A stretch of DNA of 45,004 nt from CAZNKU01 sp045541135 (GCA_045541135.1 JAZQIO010000055.1:1-45004); one strand, 5' to 3'. Positions 15,716 through 24,413 are shown, counted from the stretch's first letter. Made by a program: numbers and translations. Notes: generated from the sequence alone by a model not told the origin.

Positions 15716-15980
15716 AAAGCTATGACGAAGACGGTCGAATAAACGGAGTTCGAGAGAGTCAGCGGTTGGTGTGAGCTGATAACCGAGTTTGTTCAATGGC
15801 CCATCACTTCCGAGCCGAAGGTGTGAAAATTGCAGTAATGCCTTCCGTGACTGCTACGTTAGTGCAAAGGACTTGTTAGAGTCTGAAGGTGGTATCGATG
15901 TATTCGATACAATTTGAGTGGTACCGCGGATTAGTTTATCTAACCCGTCTCAAAGACAAAATCTTTGGGACGGGTTTTTT
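15716..15980 (+). promoter_or_regulatory. T-box riboswitch, isoleucine (ATC) specifier
   Basis: A tRNA-sensing antitermination leader. Stem I carries the GAGAGAG element (15752 on) and an apical GGTTGGTGTGAGCTGATAACC-like arm. The specifier is read as ATC (15803-15805), directly followed by ACTTCCGAGC, matching the position of TAC before ACTTTTGAGC in the B. subtilis tyrS leader. The T-box is GAGTGGTACCGCGG, and TGGT (15919-15922) would pair with ACCA, fitting a discriminator A as in tRNA-Ile. The terminator stem at 15942-15974 (CCCGTC...GACGGG) ends in a T-run. Uncharged tRNA-Ile should turn the operon on. The specifier call is by eye; the T-box itself is certain. Confidence 0.92.
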
Positions 15981-16015
15981 AATTTTAAAAAATAAAAACA
16001 AAGGAGTTGAAAAAA

Positions 16016-18289
16016 ATGTCAGATACTACTAATGTGTCAAATAAGCTAAGTGAGGTGGCAAGACGAATTACGGAAATGCGTGAAATCTTTGGCTACTCTG
16101 TTGAAGAAATGGCTGAAAAAACAGGTGTTACTGTTGACCAGTACAAAAAGTACGAAGCAGGACTTGTTGATTTTCCATTCACATTCATTCACAATTGTGC
16201 CTTGGCTTTCAATATTGAAATGACAGACATATTAGAAGGTGAAAGTGCTCATCTTTCATCTTATACTGTAACACGTAAGGGCAAAGGACAAACAACAGCA
16301 AAAGAGGACGGGATACAGATTCAGAATCTGGCTCCTATGTTTAAGAATAAACTTGCTGAACCATACTATGTAACATATGAATATTCCAATGAACAGCACA
16401 CAATGCCAATTCACCTTACAAAGCATTCCGGTCAGGAATTTGACCTTATACTTGAAGGAAGCCTTAAAGTTCAGGTTGGTGAGCATGTTGAAGTTCTGGA
16501 AGAAGGCGACAGCATTTTCTACAACAGTTCAACACCTCACGGTATGATTGCCGTAGGCGGTAAGGATTGTAAATTCCTTGCAGTAGTTGTAAGCGGTGAA
16601 GAAAAAGAAAGCGAGAAAGAAATTCAAAAAACTATCGTTTCCGCAGGCAAGACCGAAGACCTTGTATGCAAGAAATTCATTACAACACAAGAGAATAAAG
16701 ACGGTGTTCTTGAAAAAATTTCGTTTAAAAACGAAGATAAATTTAACTTTGCATTTGATATCATTGATACACTTGGCAGAAAATATCCTGACAAGACAGC
16801 TATGGTACATATCGATAACGATATGACAGAACGCTACTTTACATTTAAAGATATTAAAGACGCATCAAGCCAGACAGCAAATTACTTTAAATCACTTGGT
16901 ATCAAAAAAGGTGACAAAGTAATGCTTGTTTTAAAGCGTCACTATCAATTCTGGTTTGCAATCCTTGCACTTCATAAATTAGGTGCTGTTGCAATTCCTG
17001 CTACAAACCAACTTCAGGAACATGACTTTACCTATCGTTTTGACGCAGGTGAGGTTTCTGCAATCGTTTGTACAGCAACAGGTGACACTGCTCATCAGGT
17101 AGATTTGGCTGCTGAAAAATGTCCTTCACTTAAAACAAAAATCATAGTTGCAGGTGAACGTGAGGGATGGCACAATTTTGATAACGAATATTCATTGTTC
17201 AGCCGTAAATTTGAACGCACAGAGGATTCACCCTGCGGTGATGATGAAATGATAATGTTCTTTACATCAGGTACAACAGGTTATCCAAAAATTGCTTCAC
17301 ATTCTCACAAATATCCTTTAGGACACTTTGTAACAGCGAAATACTGGCACAATGTACAACCTGACGGCTTGCACTTTACAATTTCCGAAACAGGATGGGG
17401 TAAGGCTTTGTGGGGTAAGCTTTACGGACAGTGGCTAAGTGAGGGTGCTGTATTCGTATACAACTTTGACAGATTCCATGCAAATGAAATTTTGCCAATG
17501 TTCAAAAACTACAACATCACCACATTCTGTGCTCCTCCTACTATGTACAGAATGCTTATAAAGGAAGATTTGTCCAAGTACGACCTTTCCTCCATCAAGC
17601 ATGCTACAACAGCAGGCGAAGCTTTGAACCCTGAAGTATTGGTTCAGTTTAAAAATGCGACAGGTCTTACAATTATGGAAGGTTTCGGTCAGACAGAAAC
17701 TACACTTATCCTTGGAAACCTTGTTGGCACAACACCAAAGCCCGGTTCAATGGGTAAACCTATACCCGGATATGAAATCTCACTTATGAATAACGACGGT
17801 GAAAAATGCGGTGTTGGTGAAAACGGTGAAATCGTTGTACGTACAGTTGACAGAATCCCATGTGGTCTGTATAAGGGTTACTATAAAGCTGATGATCTTA
17901 CAAAAGAATCGTGGTATGACGGATATTACCATACAGGCGACCTTGCATGGATGGATGAAGACGGATATTACTGGTATGTCAGCCGTAAGGACGATGTTAT
18001 CAAGTCCTCAGGCTATCGTATCGGACCTTTTGAAATCGAAAATGTTATCATGGAACTTCCATACGTTTTGGAATGCGGTGTATCTGCTGAACCTGACGAA
18101 GTAAGAGGTCAGGTTGTAAAGGCAAGCATCGTGCTTACAAAGGGTACAGAAGGCACAGACGAGCTTAAAAAGGAAATTCAGGAATATGTTAAGAGCAAAA
18201 CTGCTCCTTATAAATATCCGAGAATTGTCGTATTCAGAGATGAACTTCCAAAGACTATAAGCGGTAAAATTCAGAGAAACAAACTGTAA
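16016..18289 (+). CDS. XRE-cupin-acyl-CoA synthetase fusion (AMP-forming, MACS-like)
   Basis: A 757-residue, three-part protein. Residues about 13-72 form an XRE-type helix-turn-helix (RITEMREIFGYSVEEMAEKTGV, QYKKYEAG). About 115-192 form a cupin (HSGQEFDLILEGSLKVQVGE, EGDSIFYNSSTPHGMIA). About 240-757 is an adenylate-forming acyl-CoA synthetase: P-loop FFTSGTTGYPK (415-425), GFGQTE (556-561), TGD (640-642), KSSGYRIGPFEIE, and the C-terminal catalytic Lys751 in PKTISGKIQRNKL. ETGWGKALWGKLYGQW resembles medium-chain/short branched acyl-CoA synthetases. ATG at 16016 has AAAGGAG at 8-base spacing. As first gene behind an Ile T-box and upstream of a branched-chain oxidoreductase and IlvE, it may activate 2-methylbutyrate or a similar acid. 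A regulatory or sensing role of the HTH-cupin half is open. Confidence 0.88.
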   Translation: MSDTTNVSNKLSEVARRITEMREIFGYSVEEMAEKTGVTVDQYKKYEAGLVDFPFTFIHNCALAFNIEMTDILEGESAHLSSYTVTRKGKGQTTAKEDGIQIQNLAPMFKNKLAEPYYVTYEYSNEQHTMPIHLTKHSGQEFDLILEGSLKVQVGEHVEVLEEGDSIFYNSSTPHGMIAVGGKDCKFLAVVVSGEEKESEKEIQKTIVSAGKTEDLVCKKFITTQENKDGVLEKISFKNEDKFNFAFDIIDTLGRKYPDKTAMVHIDNDMTERYFTFKDIKDASSQTANYFKSLGIKKGDKVMLVLKRHYQFWFAILALHKLGAVAIPATNQLQEHDFTYRFDAGEVSAIVCTATGDTAHQVDLAAEKCPSLKTKIIVAGEREGWHNFDNEYSLFSRKFERTEDSPCGDDEMIMFFTSGTTGYPKIASHSHKYPLGHFVTAKYWHNVQPDGLHFTISETGWGKALWGKLYGQWLSEGAVFVYNFDRFHANEILPMFKNYNITTFCAPPTMYRMLIKEDLSKYDLSSIKHATTAGEALNPEVLVQFKNATGLTIMEGFGQTETTLILGNLVGTTPKPGSMGKPIPGYEISLMNNDGEKCGVGENGEIVVRTVDRIPCGLYKGYYKADDLTKESWYDGYYHTGDLAWMDEDGYYWYVSRKDDVIKSSGYRIGPFEIENVIMELPYVLECGVSAEPDEVRGQVVKASIVLTKGTEGTDELKKEIQEYVKSKTAPYKYPRIVVFRDELPKTISGKIQRNKL

Positions 18290-18306
18290 AGAAGGTGAAA
18301 TCCAAA

Positions 18307-19515
18307 ATGCAAATACGCAAGTTTTGTGAAAAAGATTTTAATGAACTACGCAGACTATGTGCGATATGTTTCAACATAACGAATGACAGAACTGACGAAG
18401 AAGAATTGCAGATAATAAAAAATGATAAAACCTTAAGGGGTCGCAGTTATTTTAACAGATACGTAGCGTTAAACGATGAGGGAAATATTACATCAACAAT
18501 AGGTCTTATTCCCTATAATGCATCATTTGACAACCATACTGTTAAAGTAACGGGAATCAGGGCGGTTGCAAGTCTTCCTCAATACAGAAACAAAGGTGCT
18601 GTAAGAGAATGCTTTTCAAAAGCATTCTCTGAAATGTACAATGACGGTTGTGCATTTTCATATCTTTATCCCTTCAGTTCCGTATATTACAGAAAATTCG
18701 GATATGGTTTGGCCTGCGATTTAAATGATTTCGAAATCAAAATTCACAGAATTTCGCCTTGCAATACAAAAGGAAGCTACGAGCTTATATCCGGTGATGC
18801 AAGCGGTTTGAAAACGGTATATAACGAAATGTGCAAAAGATTTTCAATGCTTGTAAAACGTGAAAATGATGACTGGACTTCTTACGAAGAAAAAGATTAT
18901 TTAAAAGATAATTTATACACATATTTATACCGTGACGAAAATGGTGTACCAAAAAGTTTCTTTACTTACAAAAGAGAAGCCGATGGTTGGGATAACATTA
19001 TGAACATGAGTGAAAATGTGTATTTTTACGACAAAGAAGGCTTTGGTGCAATACTTGATTTTGCCGTTAAATTAAAGGGTAATTTTCACACCTTAAAAAT
19101 GTCCGTTCCTGCTGATGCAAGAATAGATACGGTAATATCAGAACAGGCATATTCTGCTATCAGCAAAACAAATCGTATTAACGGTATGGCAAGATGCATC
19201 AATCTTGAAAAAGTCTTGGAAAATGCATCATTTCACGGAAGCGGGAAAGTAATAATAAAAATTAATGATGAAATGATACCTGAAAACGACGGCGTTTGGT
19301 CAATTGAGTTTAAAAACGATTCTCTTGTGTCCTTTGATAAAACCGATGAAAAACCACAAGTTGAAATGGCTATTGATATATTTACGTCATTAATTTTAGG
19401 AAGATATGATGTTAATGATATTGAATATATTTCAGGAATTGAAGTATATTCAACAAATAAAGATTTAGGCAAAATTTTCTATAAAAAGAAAATAGCAATA
19501 TATGACCACTATTGA
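18307..19515 (+). CDS. GNAT family N-acetyltransferase, Eis-like
   Basis: A 403-residue protein with an N-terminal acetyltransferase fold: the acetyl-CoA loop is seen as IRAVASLPQYRNKGAVRECFSKAF (about 82-105), followed by SYLYPFSSVYYRKFGYG, typical of Eis-type proteins. A second acyltransferase-like half and a C-terminal sterol-carrier-like domain (MIPENDGVWSIEFKNDSLVSF) follow. ATG at 18307 with GAAGGTG upstream is chosen; GTG at 18295 is part of the ribosome site. It starts 17 bases after the synthetase stop and overlaps nothing downstream once the ATPase start is corrected. The acceptor is unknown. Co-transcription with the oxidoreductase operon is likely, but its role in it is not evident. 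Confidence 0.82.
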   Translation: MQIRKFCEKDFNELRRLCAICFNITNDRTDEEELQIIKNDKTLRGRSYFNRYVALNDEGNITSTIGLIPYNASFDNHTVKVTGIRAVASLPQYRNKGAVRECFSKAFSEMYNDGCAFSYLYPFSSVYYRKFGYGLACDLNDFEIKIHRISPCNTKGSYELISGDASGLKTVYNEMCKRFSMLVKRENDDWTSYEEKDYLKDNLYTYLYRDENGVPKSFFTYKREADGWDNIMNMSENVYFYDKEGFGAILDFAVKLKGNFHTLKMSVPADARIDTVISEQAYSAISKTNRINGMARCINLEKVLENASFHGSGKVIIKINDEMIPENDGVWSIEFKNDSLVSFDKTDEKPQVEMAIDIFTSLILGRYDVNDIEYISGIEVYSTNKDLGKIFYKKKIAIYDHY

Positions 19516-19543
19516 TTTTAAAATGTGTAGAAAGGGAGACAAT

Positions 19544-20209
19544 ATGATGAATATTAAACGCGTTACATTATTTGCAGGACATTACGGCAGCGGAAAAACA
19601 AATATTGCGGTAAATTGGGCAAAACATTTAAAGTCACAAGGCAAAAATGTAACCATTGTAGACCTTGATATCGTTAATCCCTACTTCCGCACAAAGGACA
19701 GTCAAAAGGAATTTGAAGAACTTGGAATAAAGCTGGTATGTTCGCAGTACGCAAACACAAATCTCGACATACCGGCATTACCCAAAGAGATATATGGTGC
19801 AATAGCAGACAAAAATTCCTACCTTATAATGGACATCGGCGGTGATGATGTAGGTGCAGTGGCAATGGGCAGGTATACTCCCTCCATTTTAGAGGAAAAC
19901 AATTATGAAATGATTTATGTTGCCAATTGTTACCGTCCTCTTACTAAAACTGCCGAGGATACTCTTGAAGTCATGAGGGAAATTGAGGTCGCAAGCGGCA
20001 TTCCTTTTACCGCAATTATAAATAATTCTAATTTAGGGGTTGAAACTACCCCCGAAGTTGTGGTAAAATCTAATGTGTATGCACAGGAGCTTTCCAAAAT
20101 CAGTAAGCTTCCTGTTCTCTATACAACTGTTAATAATTCTATCGTGAATGACATTGGTGACAAAGTCCCCAATGTTTTTCCGCTGGAATTACAAAAAAAC
20201 AAATATTAA
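19544..20209 (+). CDS. ParA/MinD-like P-loop ATPase of the oxidoreductase operon
   Basis: About 222 residues. The N-terminal P-loop is LFAGHYGSGKTNIAVNWA, related to the deviant Walker A of ParA/MinD/Mrp proteins, followed by VDLDIVNPYFRTKD (switch I type) and YLIMDIGGDDVGA (Walker B-like). There are no CxxC cluster-carrying motifs as in Mrp/NubP. It starts at ATG 19544 (or 19547) after AAAGGGAG; the upstream ATG in the track frame at 19502 lies within the previous gene. It lies between the GNAT gene and the ferredoxin subunit. Guess: maturation or regulation of the oxidoreductase, or control of its activity by ATP; no direct evidence. Confidence 0.8.
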   Translation: MMNIKRVTLFAGHYGSGKTNIAVNWAKHLKSQGKNVTIVDLDIVNPYFRTKDSQKEFEELGIKLVCSQYANTNLDIPALPKEIYGAIADKNSYLIMDIGGDDVGAVAMGRYTPSILEENNYEMIYVANCYRPLTKTAEDTLEVMREIEVASGIPFTAIINNSNLGVETTPEVVVKSNVYAQELSKISKLPVLYTTVNNSIVNDIGDKVPNVFPLELQKNKY

Positions 20210-20235
20210 TTATTATATTGAAAGAAGGTATGGTT

Positions 20236-20442
20236 ATGGCAAAATTAACATTTAAAACAGACCTTTGCAAAGGCTGTGGACTTTGTGTAAATGCATGTCC
20301 TAAAAAATTGCTTAAAATTGCTACAGACAAAATTAACCAAAAAGGTCATTCTCCTGTAGAAATGACAGACGAAAGTCAGTGTATTGCTTGCGCATTTTGT
20401 GCTACAATGTGTCCTGACTGCATTATAACAGTAGAAAGGTAA
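20236..20442 (+). CDS. vorD: 2-oxoacid:ferredoxin oxidoreductase, delta (ferredoxin-like) subunit
   Basis: A 68-residue 2[4Fe-4S] protein with two full cluster motifs, CKGCGLCVNACP and CIACAFCATMCP. It passes electrons between the TPP centre of the beta subunit and soluble ferredoxin. ATG at 20236 has AAGAAGG 7 bases upstream. It stands just before the alpha subunit, the usual order in bacterial VOR/KOR clusters (delta-alpha-beta-gamma). Confidence 0.9.
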   Translation: MAKLTFKTDLCKGCGLCVNACPKKLLKIATDKINQKGHSPVEMTDESQCIACAFCATMCPDCIITVER

Positions 20443-20453
20443 GGTGAAATAAA

Positions 20454-21518
20454 ATGGCAGAAAAGGTTTTAATGAAAGGTAATGAAGCTATTGCAGAAGC
20501 TGCGATTTCTGCAGGTTGCCGTCATTATTTCGGCTATCCAATTACTCCGCAAACAGAAATTGCTGCGTATATGGCAAAAAGAATGCCTAAAATCGGCGGA
20601 ACATTTTTGCAAGCAGAAAGCGAAGTTGCCGCTATTAATATGGTATACGGTGTATCCGCTGCAGGAAAACGTGTTATGACTTCTTCCTCCAGCCCAGGTA
20701 TATCACTTAAAGCAGAAGGTCTTTCGTATATGGCAGGTGCCGATCTTCCTGCATTGGTTGTTAACGTAGAACGTGGCGGTCCGGGTCTTGGCGGTATCCA
20801 GCCTTCACAGTCTGACTATTTCCAGGCTACTAAAGGCGGCGGTCACGGCGACTACAGAATGATTATTCTTGCTCCATCATCCGTTCAGGAAATGGCTGAC
20901 CTTACACTAAAGGGCTTTGACCTTGCAGATAAATACAGAATGACATCTATGATTTTGGCTGACGGTACAATCGGTCAGATGATGGAACCTGTTGAAATCA
21001 AAGAAGGCGAAAATGTTACTACATACGAAAAGCCTTGGGCTTTGACAGGTACAGAATGCAAACGTGAACACAACATTGCAAACTCACTGTTCCTTGTTCC
21101 CGAACAGCTTGAAAAAGTAAACTTTGAAAGATTTGAAAAATACAAGCAGATTGAAGAAAACGAAGTTATGTATGAAGAATTCATGATGGATGATGCTGAA
21201 ATTTGCATCGTTGCATTCGGTATTGCCGCTCGTGTTTCACAGAATGCTATCGTAGAAGCAAGAAAGCAGGGTATTAAGGTTGGTATGATAAGACCTATCA
21301 CACTATGGCCGTTCCCTAAAAAACCTTTACTTGCAGCTGCTGATAAGGTAAAATCATTTATCTCCGTTGAACTTTCAATGGGTCAGATGATTGAGGACGT
21401 TAAACTTGCAACAGAATGCAAAAAGCCTGTTACACTTTGCAACCGTGTAGGCGGTATGATTGTTACTCCTGAACAGGTACTTGCAGAAATCAAAAAAGCA
21501 AACGGAGGTGCTGAGTAA
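20454..21518 (+). CDS. vorB: 2-oxoacid:ferredoxin oxidoreductase, alpha subunit (VorB-like)
   Basis: The 354-residue alpha chain carries the pyrimidine-binding half of the TPP fold and the transketolase C-terminal-like domain. It has the family N-terminus KGNEAIAEAAISAGCRHYFGYPITPQTEIA, followed by SSSSPGISLKAEGLSYMAGADLP, and near the end MIRPITLWPFPKK. The closest family names are 3-methyl-2-oxobutanoate (VOR) and 2-oxoglutarate (KOR) ferredoxin oxidoreductases, which cannot be told apart by eye. The neighbour ilvE and the Ile T-box favour branched-chain 2-oxoacids. The stop codon overlaps the beta-subunit ATG (TAATG). Confidence 0.92.
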   Translation: MAEKVLMKGNEAIAEAAISAGCRHYFGYPITPQTEIAAYMAKRMPKIGGTFLQAESEVAAINMVYGVSAAGKRVMTSSSSPGISLKAEGLSYMAGADLPALVVNVERGGPGLGGIQPSQSDYFQATKGGGHGDYRMIILAPSSVQEMADLTLKGFDLADKYRMTSMILADGTIGQMMEPVEIKEGENVTTYEKPWALTGTECKREHNIANSLFLVPEQLEKVNFERFEKYKQIEENEVMYEEFMMDDAEICIVAFGIAARVSQNAIVEARKQGIKVGMIRPITLWPFPKKPLLAAADKVKSFISVELSMGQMIEDVKLATECKKPVTLCNRVGGMIVTPEQVLAEIKKANGGAE

Positions 21519-22264
21519 TGGTAGTATTTGAAAAACCAAAAGCATTAACAGATGTTCCATTGCATTACTGCCCCGGCTGTACACACGGTATAGTACACCG
21601 TCTTGTGGCTGAAGCAATTGACGAACTTGGTATTGAAGGTACAACTATCGGTGTTGCTCCGGTTGGTTGTGCTGTTATGGCGTATAATTATTTTGCATGT
21701 GATATGGCTGAAGCTGCTCACGGACGTGCTCCTGCAGTTGCAACAGGTATTAAACGTGCAGACCCAAGCAAAATAGTATTCACATATCAGGGTGATGGCG
21801 ACCTTGCCTCTATCGGTATGGCTGAAACTGTTCACGCTGCTACAAGAAATGAAAACATTACAATTATCTTTATTAACAACGCAATTTACGGTATGACAGG
21901 CGGTCAGATGGCTCCTACATCACTACCCGGTCAGGTTACACAGACTTCTCCTTACGGCAGAGATGTAAAAACCGCAGGTTATCCAATCAGAGTTTGTGAA
22001 ATGCTTTCACAGCTTGAAGGTCCTGAATATCTTGAACGTGTTACTGTAAACAACGTTAAGAATATTAAAAACGCTAAAAAAGCTATTAAAAAGGCTTTTG
22101 AAAATCAGATTAACGGTAAAGGTTTCTCCTTGGTAGAGGTTGTTTCAACTTGTCCTACCAACTGGGGTATGACACCGCAAAAAGCATTGGAATGGGTAGA
22201 TACAAATATGCTTCCATACTATCCTTTAGGTGTTTACAAAGACAGAAGCAAGGAGGAGAAATAA
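21518..22264 (+). CDS. vorA: 2-oxoacid:ferredoxin oxidoreductase, beta (TPP-binding) subunit
   Basis: The 248-residue beta chain holds the TPP diphosphate/Mg site: YQGDGDLASIGMAETVHAATRNENITIIFINNAIYGMTGGQ, with the GDGD...NN pair (about 91-126). Cysteines in HYCPGCTHG near the N-terminus, plus GVAPVGCAV and YFACDM, fit cluster binding or structural roles in this class. It shares one base with the alpha subunit stop and one with the gamma start (TAATG at both ends), so the three chains are translationally coupled and made in equal amounts. Confidence 0.93.
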   Translation: MVVFEKPKALTDVPLHYCPGCTHGIVHRLVAEAIDELGIEGTTIGVAPVGCAVMAYNYFACDMAEAAHGRAPAVATGIKRADPSKIVFTYQGDGDLASIGMAETVHAATRNENITIIFINNAIYGMTGGQMAPTSLPGQVTQTSPYGRDVKTAGYPIRVCEMLSQLEGPEYLERVTVNNVKNIKNAKKAIKKAFENQINGKGFSLVEVVSTCPTNWGMTPQKALEWVDTNMLPYYPLGVYKDRSKEEK

Positions 22265-22797
22265 TGAGTACATCACAGATATTAATCGCAGGCTTCGGTG
22301 GACAAGGTGTATTGTTTGCCGGTAAGGTACTTGCATACCTTGGTCTTACAGACGGTAAAAACGTAAGCTGGCTTCCTTCTTACGGTCCTGAAATGCGTGG
22401 CGGTACAGCTAATTGCAGTGTTATTTTAAGTGACTCACCTGTTGGCTCACCTATCGTTTCAACACCTGATGTTTTGTTTGCAATGAACTTGCCATCACTT
22501 GACAAGTACGAAGGTGCTTGTGCAAGCGGTGCAAAGGTTATAGTGGATTCTACTCTTATCAGCAGAAAGGTTGAAAGAGATGATGTTGACGCATTCTATA
22601 TTCCTGCTACTGCTATGGCAGCAGAAATCGGTGCACCTACTCTTGCAAATATGATTATGCTTGGTAAAATGATTAAAGAAACAGGCATCATTAAGCTTGA
22701 AGACGTTGAAAAAGGTCTTAAAAAAGTTATATCTGCTAAAAAAGCTGATATGTTAGGTCTTAATATGAAAGCTATTGAAACAGGATATAATTTTTAA
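22264..22797 (+). CDS. 2-oxoacid:ferredoxin oxidoreductase, gamma subunit
   Basis: A 177-residue chain of the POR/KOR gamma family, starting at ATG 22264 with GGAGGAG upstream. Motifs: LIAGFGGQGVLFAGKVLAYLG, SWLPSYGPEMRGGTANCSVILSD and PTLANMIMLGKM. It interacts with the TPP subunits and coenzyme A. A longer frame from 22150 runs inside the beta gene and is not real. It is followed 21 bases later by ilvE. Confidence 0.93.
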   Translation: MSTSQILIAGFGGQGVLFAGKVLAYLGLTDGKNVSWLPSYGPEMRGGTANCSVILSDSPVGSPIVSTPDVLFAMNLPSLDKYEGACASGAKVIVDSTLISRKVERDDVDAFYIPATAMAAEIGAPTLANMIMLGKMIKETGIIKLEDVEKGLKKVISAKKADMLGLNMKAIETGYNF

Positions 22798-22818
22798 GCA
22801 TTTGAAAGGAGTTTAACA

Positions 22819-23886
22819 ATGTTGGATATTAAAATCACTAAAACTACAAACCCTGCCGAAAAACCTAAAAAGGGCGACAAGCTTGGTTTCGGTCATATTT
22901 TTACTGACCATATGTTCGTTATGAACTATACAGAAGGCAAAGGCTGGCATGATGCAAGAATCGAACCTTTCCACAAGATTGAACTTTCTCCTGCTGCTAT
23001 GGTTTACCACTACGGTCAGGAAATGTTTGAAGGTATGAAGGCTTATAAGGGTAAAGACGGTAAAGCTTATCTTTTCAGACCTGAAATGAATGCTAAAAGA
23101 GCAAATATGTCTAATGACAGACTTTGCATTCCTCAGATTCCTGAAGAAGATTTTGTACAGGCTGTTAAAGCTGTTGTAGACGTGGACCGTGACTGGATTC
23201 CTGAAGGTGACGGAGAATCACTTTACATCAGACCTTTTATCATTGCTACTGATGAATTTTTAGGTGTTGCACCTTCTAAAACATACTTATTTATGGTAAT
23301 TCTTTCACCTTCCGGTGCTTACTACGCAAGCGGTCTTGCTCCTGTTGGCATCTGGATTGAAGATGAATATGTACGTGCTGTAAAAGGCGGTATCGGTTAC
23401 GCTAAAACAGGCGGTAACTATGCTGCAAGCTTGAAGGCACAGGTTAAGGCACACGACGACGGTTATTCTCAGGTGTTGTGGCTTGACGGTGTTGAAAGAA
23501 AATACATCGAAGAAGTTGGTGCTATGAACATTTTCTTCAAAATCAACGGCAAAATTGTTACTCCGGCTCTTAACGGAAGTATCCTTCCCGGTGTTACACG
23601 CAATTCAGTTATCGAAATGTGCAAGCACTTGGGATATGAAGTTGAAGAACGTAAAATTTCTGTTGATGAACTTGTTGCCGCTGCAAAAGACGGTTCTTTG
23701 GAAGAAGTTTACGGCACAGGTACAGCTGCTGTAATTTCTCCTGTAGGTAAGCTTCGTTACATGGATGATGTTATGGTTATCGGCGACGGAAACATCGGCG
23801 AACTAAGCCAGAAGCTTTATGATACTCTAACAGGTATTCAATGGGGAGAATTAGAAGACCCATTCGGTTGGAGAGTAGAAATCTAA
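22819..23886 (+). CDS. ilvE: Branched-chain amino acid aminotransferase
   Basis: A PLP enzyme that exchanges amino groups between glutamate and Val, Leu and Ile. The 355 residues are of the longer, eukaryote-like BCAT type: YHYGQEMFEGMKAYKG, YIRPFIIATDEFLGVAPS, PLP lysine K196 in IGYAKTGGNYAAS, YIEEVGAMNIFF and GTGTAAVISPVG. ATG at 22819 has GAAAGGAG at good spacing. Placed right after the oxidoreductase, it would turn the 2-oxoacid from reductive carboxylation (such as 3-methyl-2-oxopentanoate) into isoleucine, which matches the T-box specifier, or run in the catabolic direction. Confidence 0.96.
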   Translation: MLDIKITKTTNPAEKPKKGDKLGFGHIFTDHMFVMNYTEGKGWHDARIEPFHKIELSPAAMVYHYGQEMFEGMKAYKGKDGKAYLFRPEMNAKRANMSNDRLCIPQIPEEDFVQAVKAVVDVDRDWIPEGDGESLYIRPFIIATDEFLGVAPSKTYLFMVILSPSGAYYASGLAPVGIWIEDEYVRAVKGGIGYAKTGGNYAASLKAQVKAHDDGYSQVLWLDGVERKYIEEVGAMNIFFKINGKIVTPALNGSILPGVTRNSVIEMCKHLGYEVEERKISVDELVAAAKDGSLEEVYGTGTAAVISPVGKLRYMDDVMVIGDGNIGELSQKLYDTLTGIQWGELEDPFGWRVEI

Positions 23887-23895
23887 ACATAATAA

Positions 23896-23920
23896 GGCTG
23901 TGACAAAACTTGTCACAGCC
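23896..23920 (+). other. Hairpin after ilvE (weak terminator)
   Basis: Perfect 10-bp stem GGCTGTGACA/TGTCACAGCC with a 5-base loop, followed by ATTATATT rather than a clean T-run. It may reduce readthrough into the thioesterase or protect the ilvE mRNA end. Confidence 0.5.
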
Positions 23921-23946
23921 ATTATATTACAAAGGAGAGTGTATAT

Positions 23947-24402
23947 ATGGATAAAAAGGTAAGCGATTCATATACAGAACAGGTACATGTTCTTACAATG
24001 GGTACACTAAACGGGTACAACAGACTTTTCGGCGGCAAGCTTATGGCATGGATTGACGAGGTGGCCGCTGTTGTTGCAAGACGACACTCCTCCTCTAACG
24101 TTACGACAGCCTCTATTGATAACCTTGAGTTTAAAAAAGCCGCTTATGCAAACGATACATTGGTTTTAAAGGGTAAAATAACTTATGCAGGTACAACCTC
24201 TATGGAGATTAATGTTAAAACCTATGTGGAAAAATTAACAGGTGAAAACATTTTAATAAATAACGCATACGTTATAATGGTTGCACTTGATGAAAATGAA
24301 AAACCCAAAAAAATCCCTGGTTTAAAGCTTGAAACCGAAGAAGAGATAAATGATTGGAGCGAAGCTTTAAAACGCAAGGAAAACCGCAAAAAAATGCTAT
24401 AA
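23947..24402 (+). CDS. Acyl-CoA thioesterase, hotdog fold (YciA-like)
   Basis: A 151-residue single hotdog domain: NGYNRLFGGKLMAWIDEVAAVVARRH carries the catalytic region around Asp, followed by TTASIDNLEFKKAAYANDTLVLKGKI, matching broad-range acyl-CoA hydrolases of the YciA/BFIT type. It ends in a basic tail. ATG at 23947 has AAAGGAGAG upstream. It lies 60 bases after ilvE with a hairpin between. Possible role: release of CoA from branched or short acyl-CoA, balancing the synthetase at the head of the operon. This is inference from position. Confidence 0.85.
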   Translation: MDKKVSDSYTEQVHVLTMGTLNGYNRLFGGKLMAWIDEVAAVVARRHSSSNVTTASIDNLEFKKAAYANDTLVLKGKITYAGTTSMEINVKTYVEKLTGENILINNAYVIMVALDENEKPKKIPGLKLETEEEINDWSEALKRKENRKKML

Positions 24403-24413
24403 TTCAACTTGAA

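Noticed and set aside
22150..22263. Extended gamma subunit reading frame
   Set aside because: It lies wholly within the beta subunit gene; ATG at 22264 has the ribosome site and the family N-terminus.
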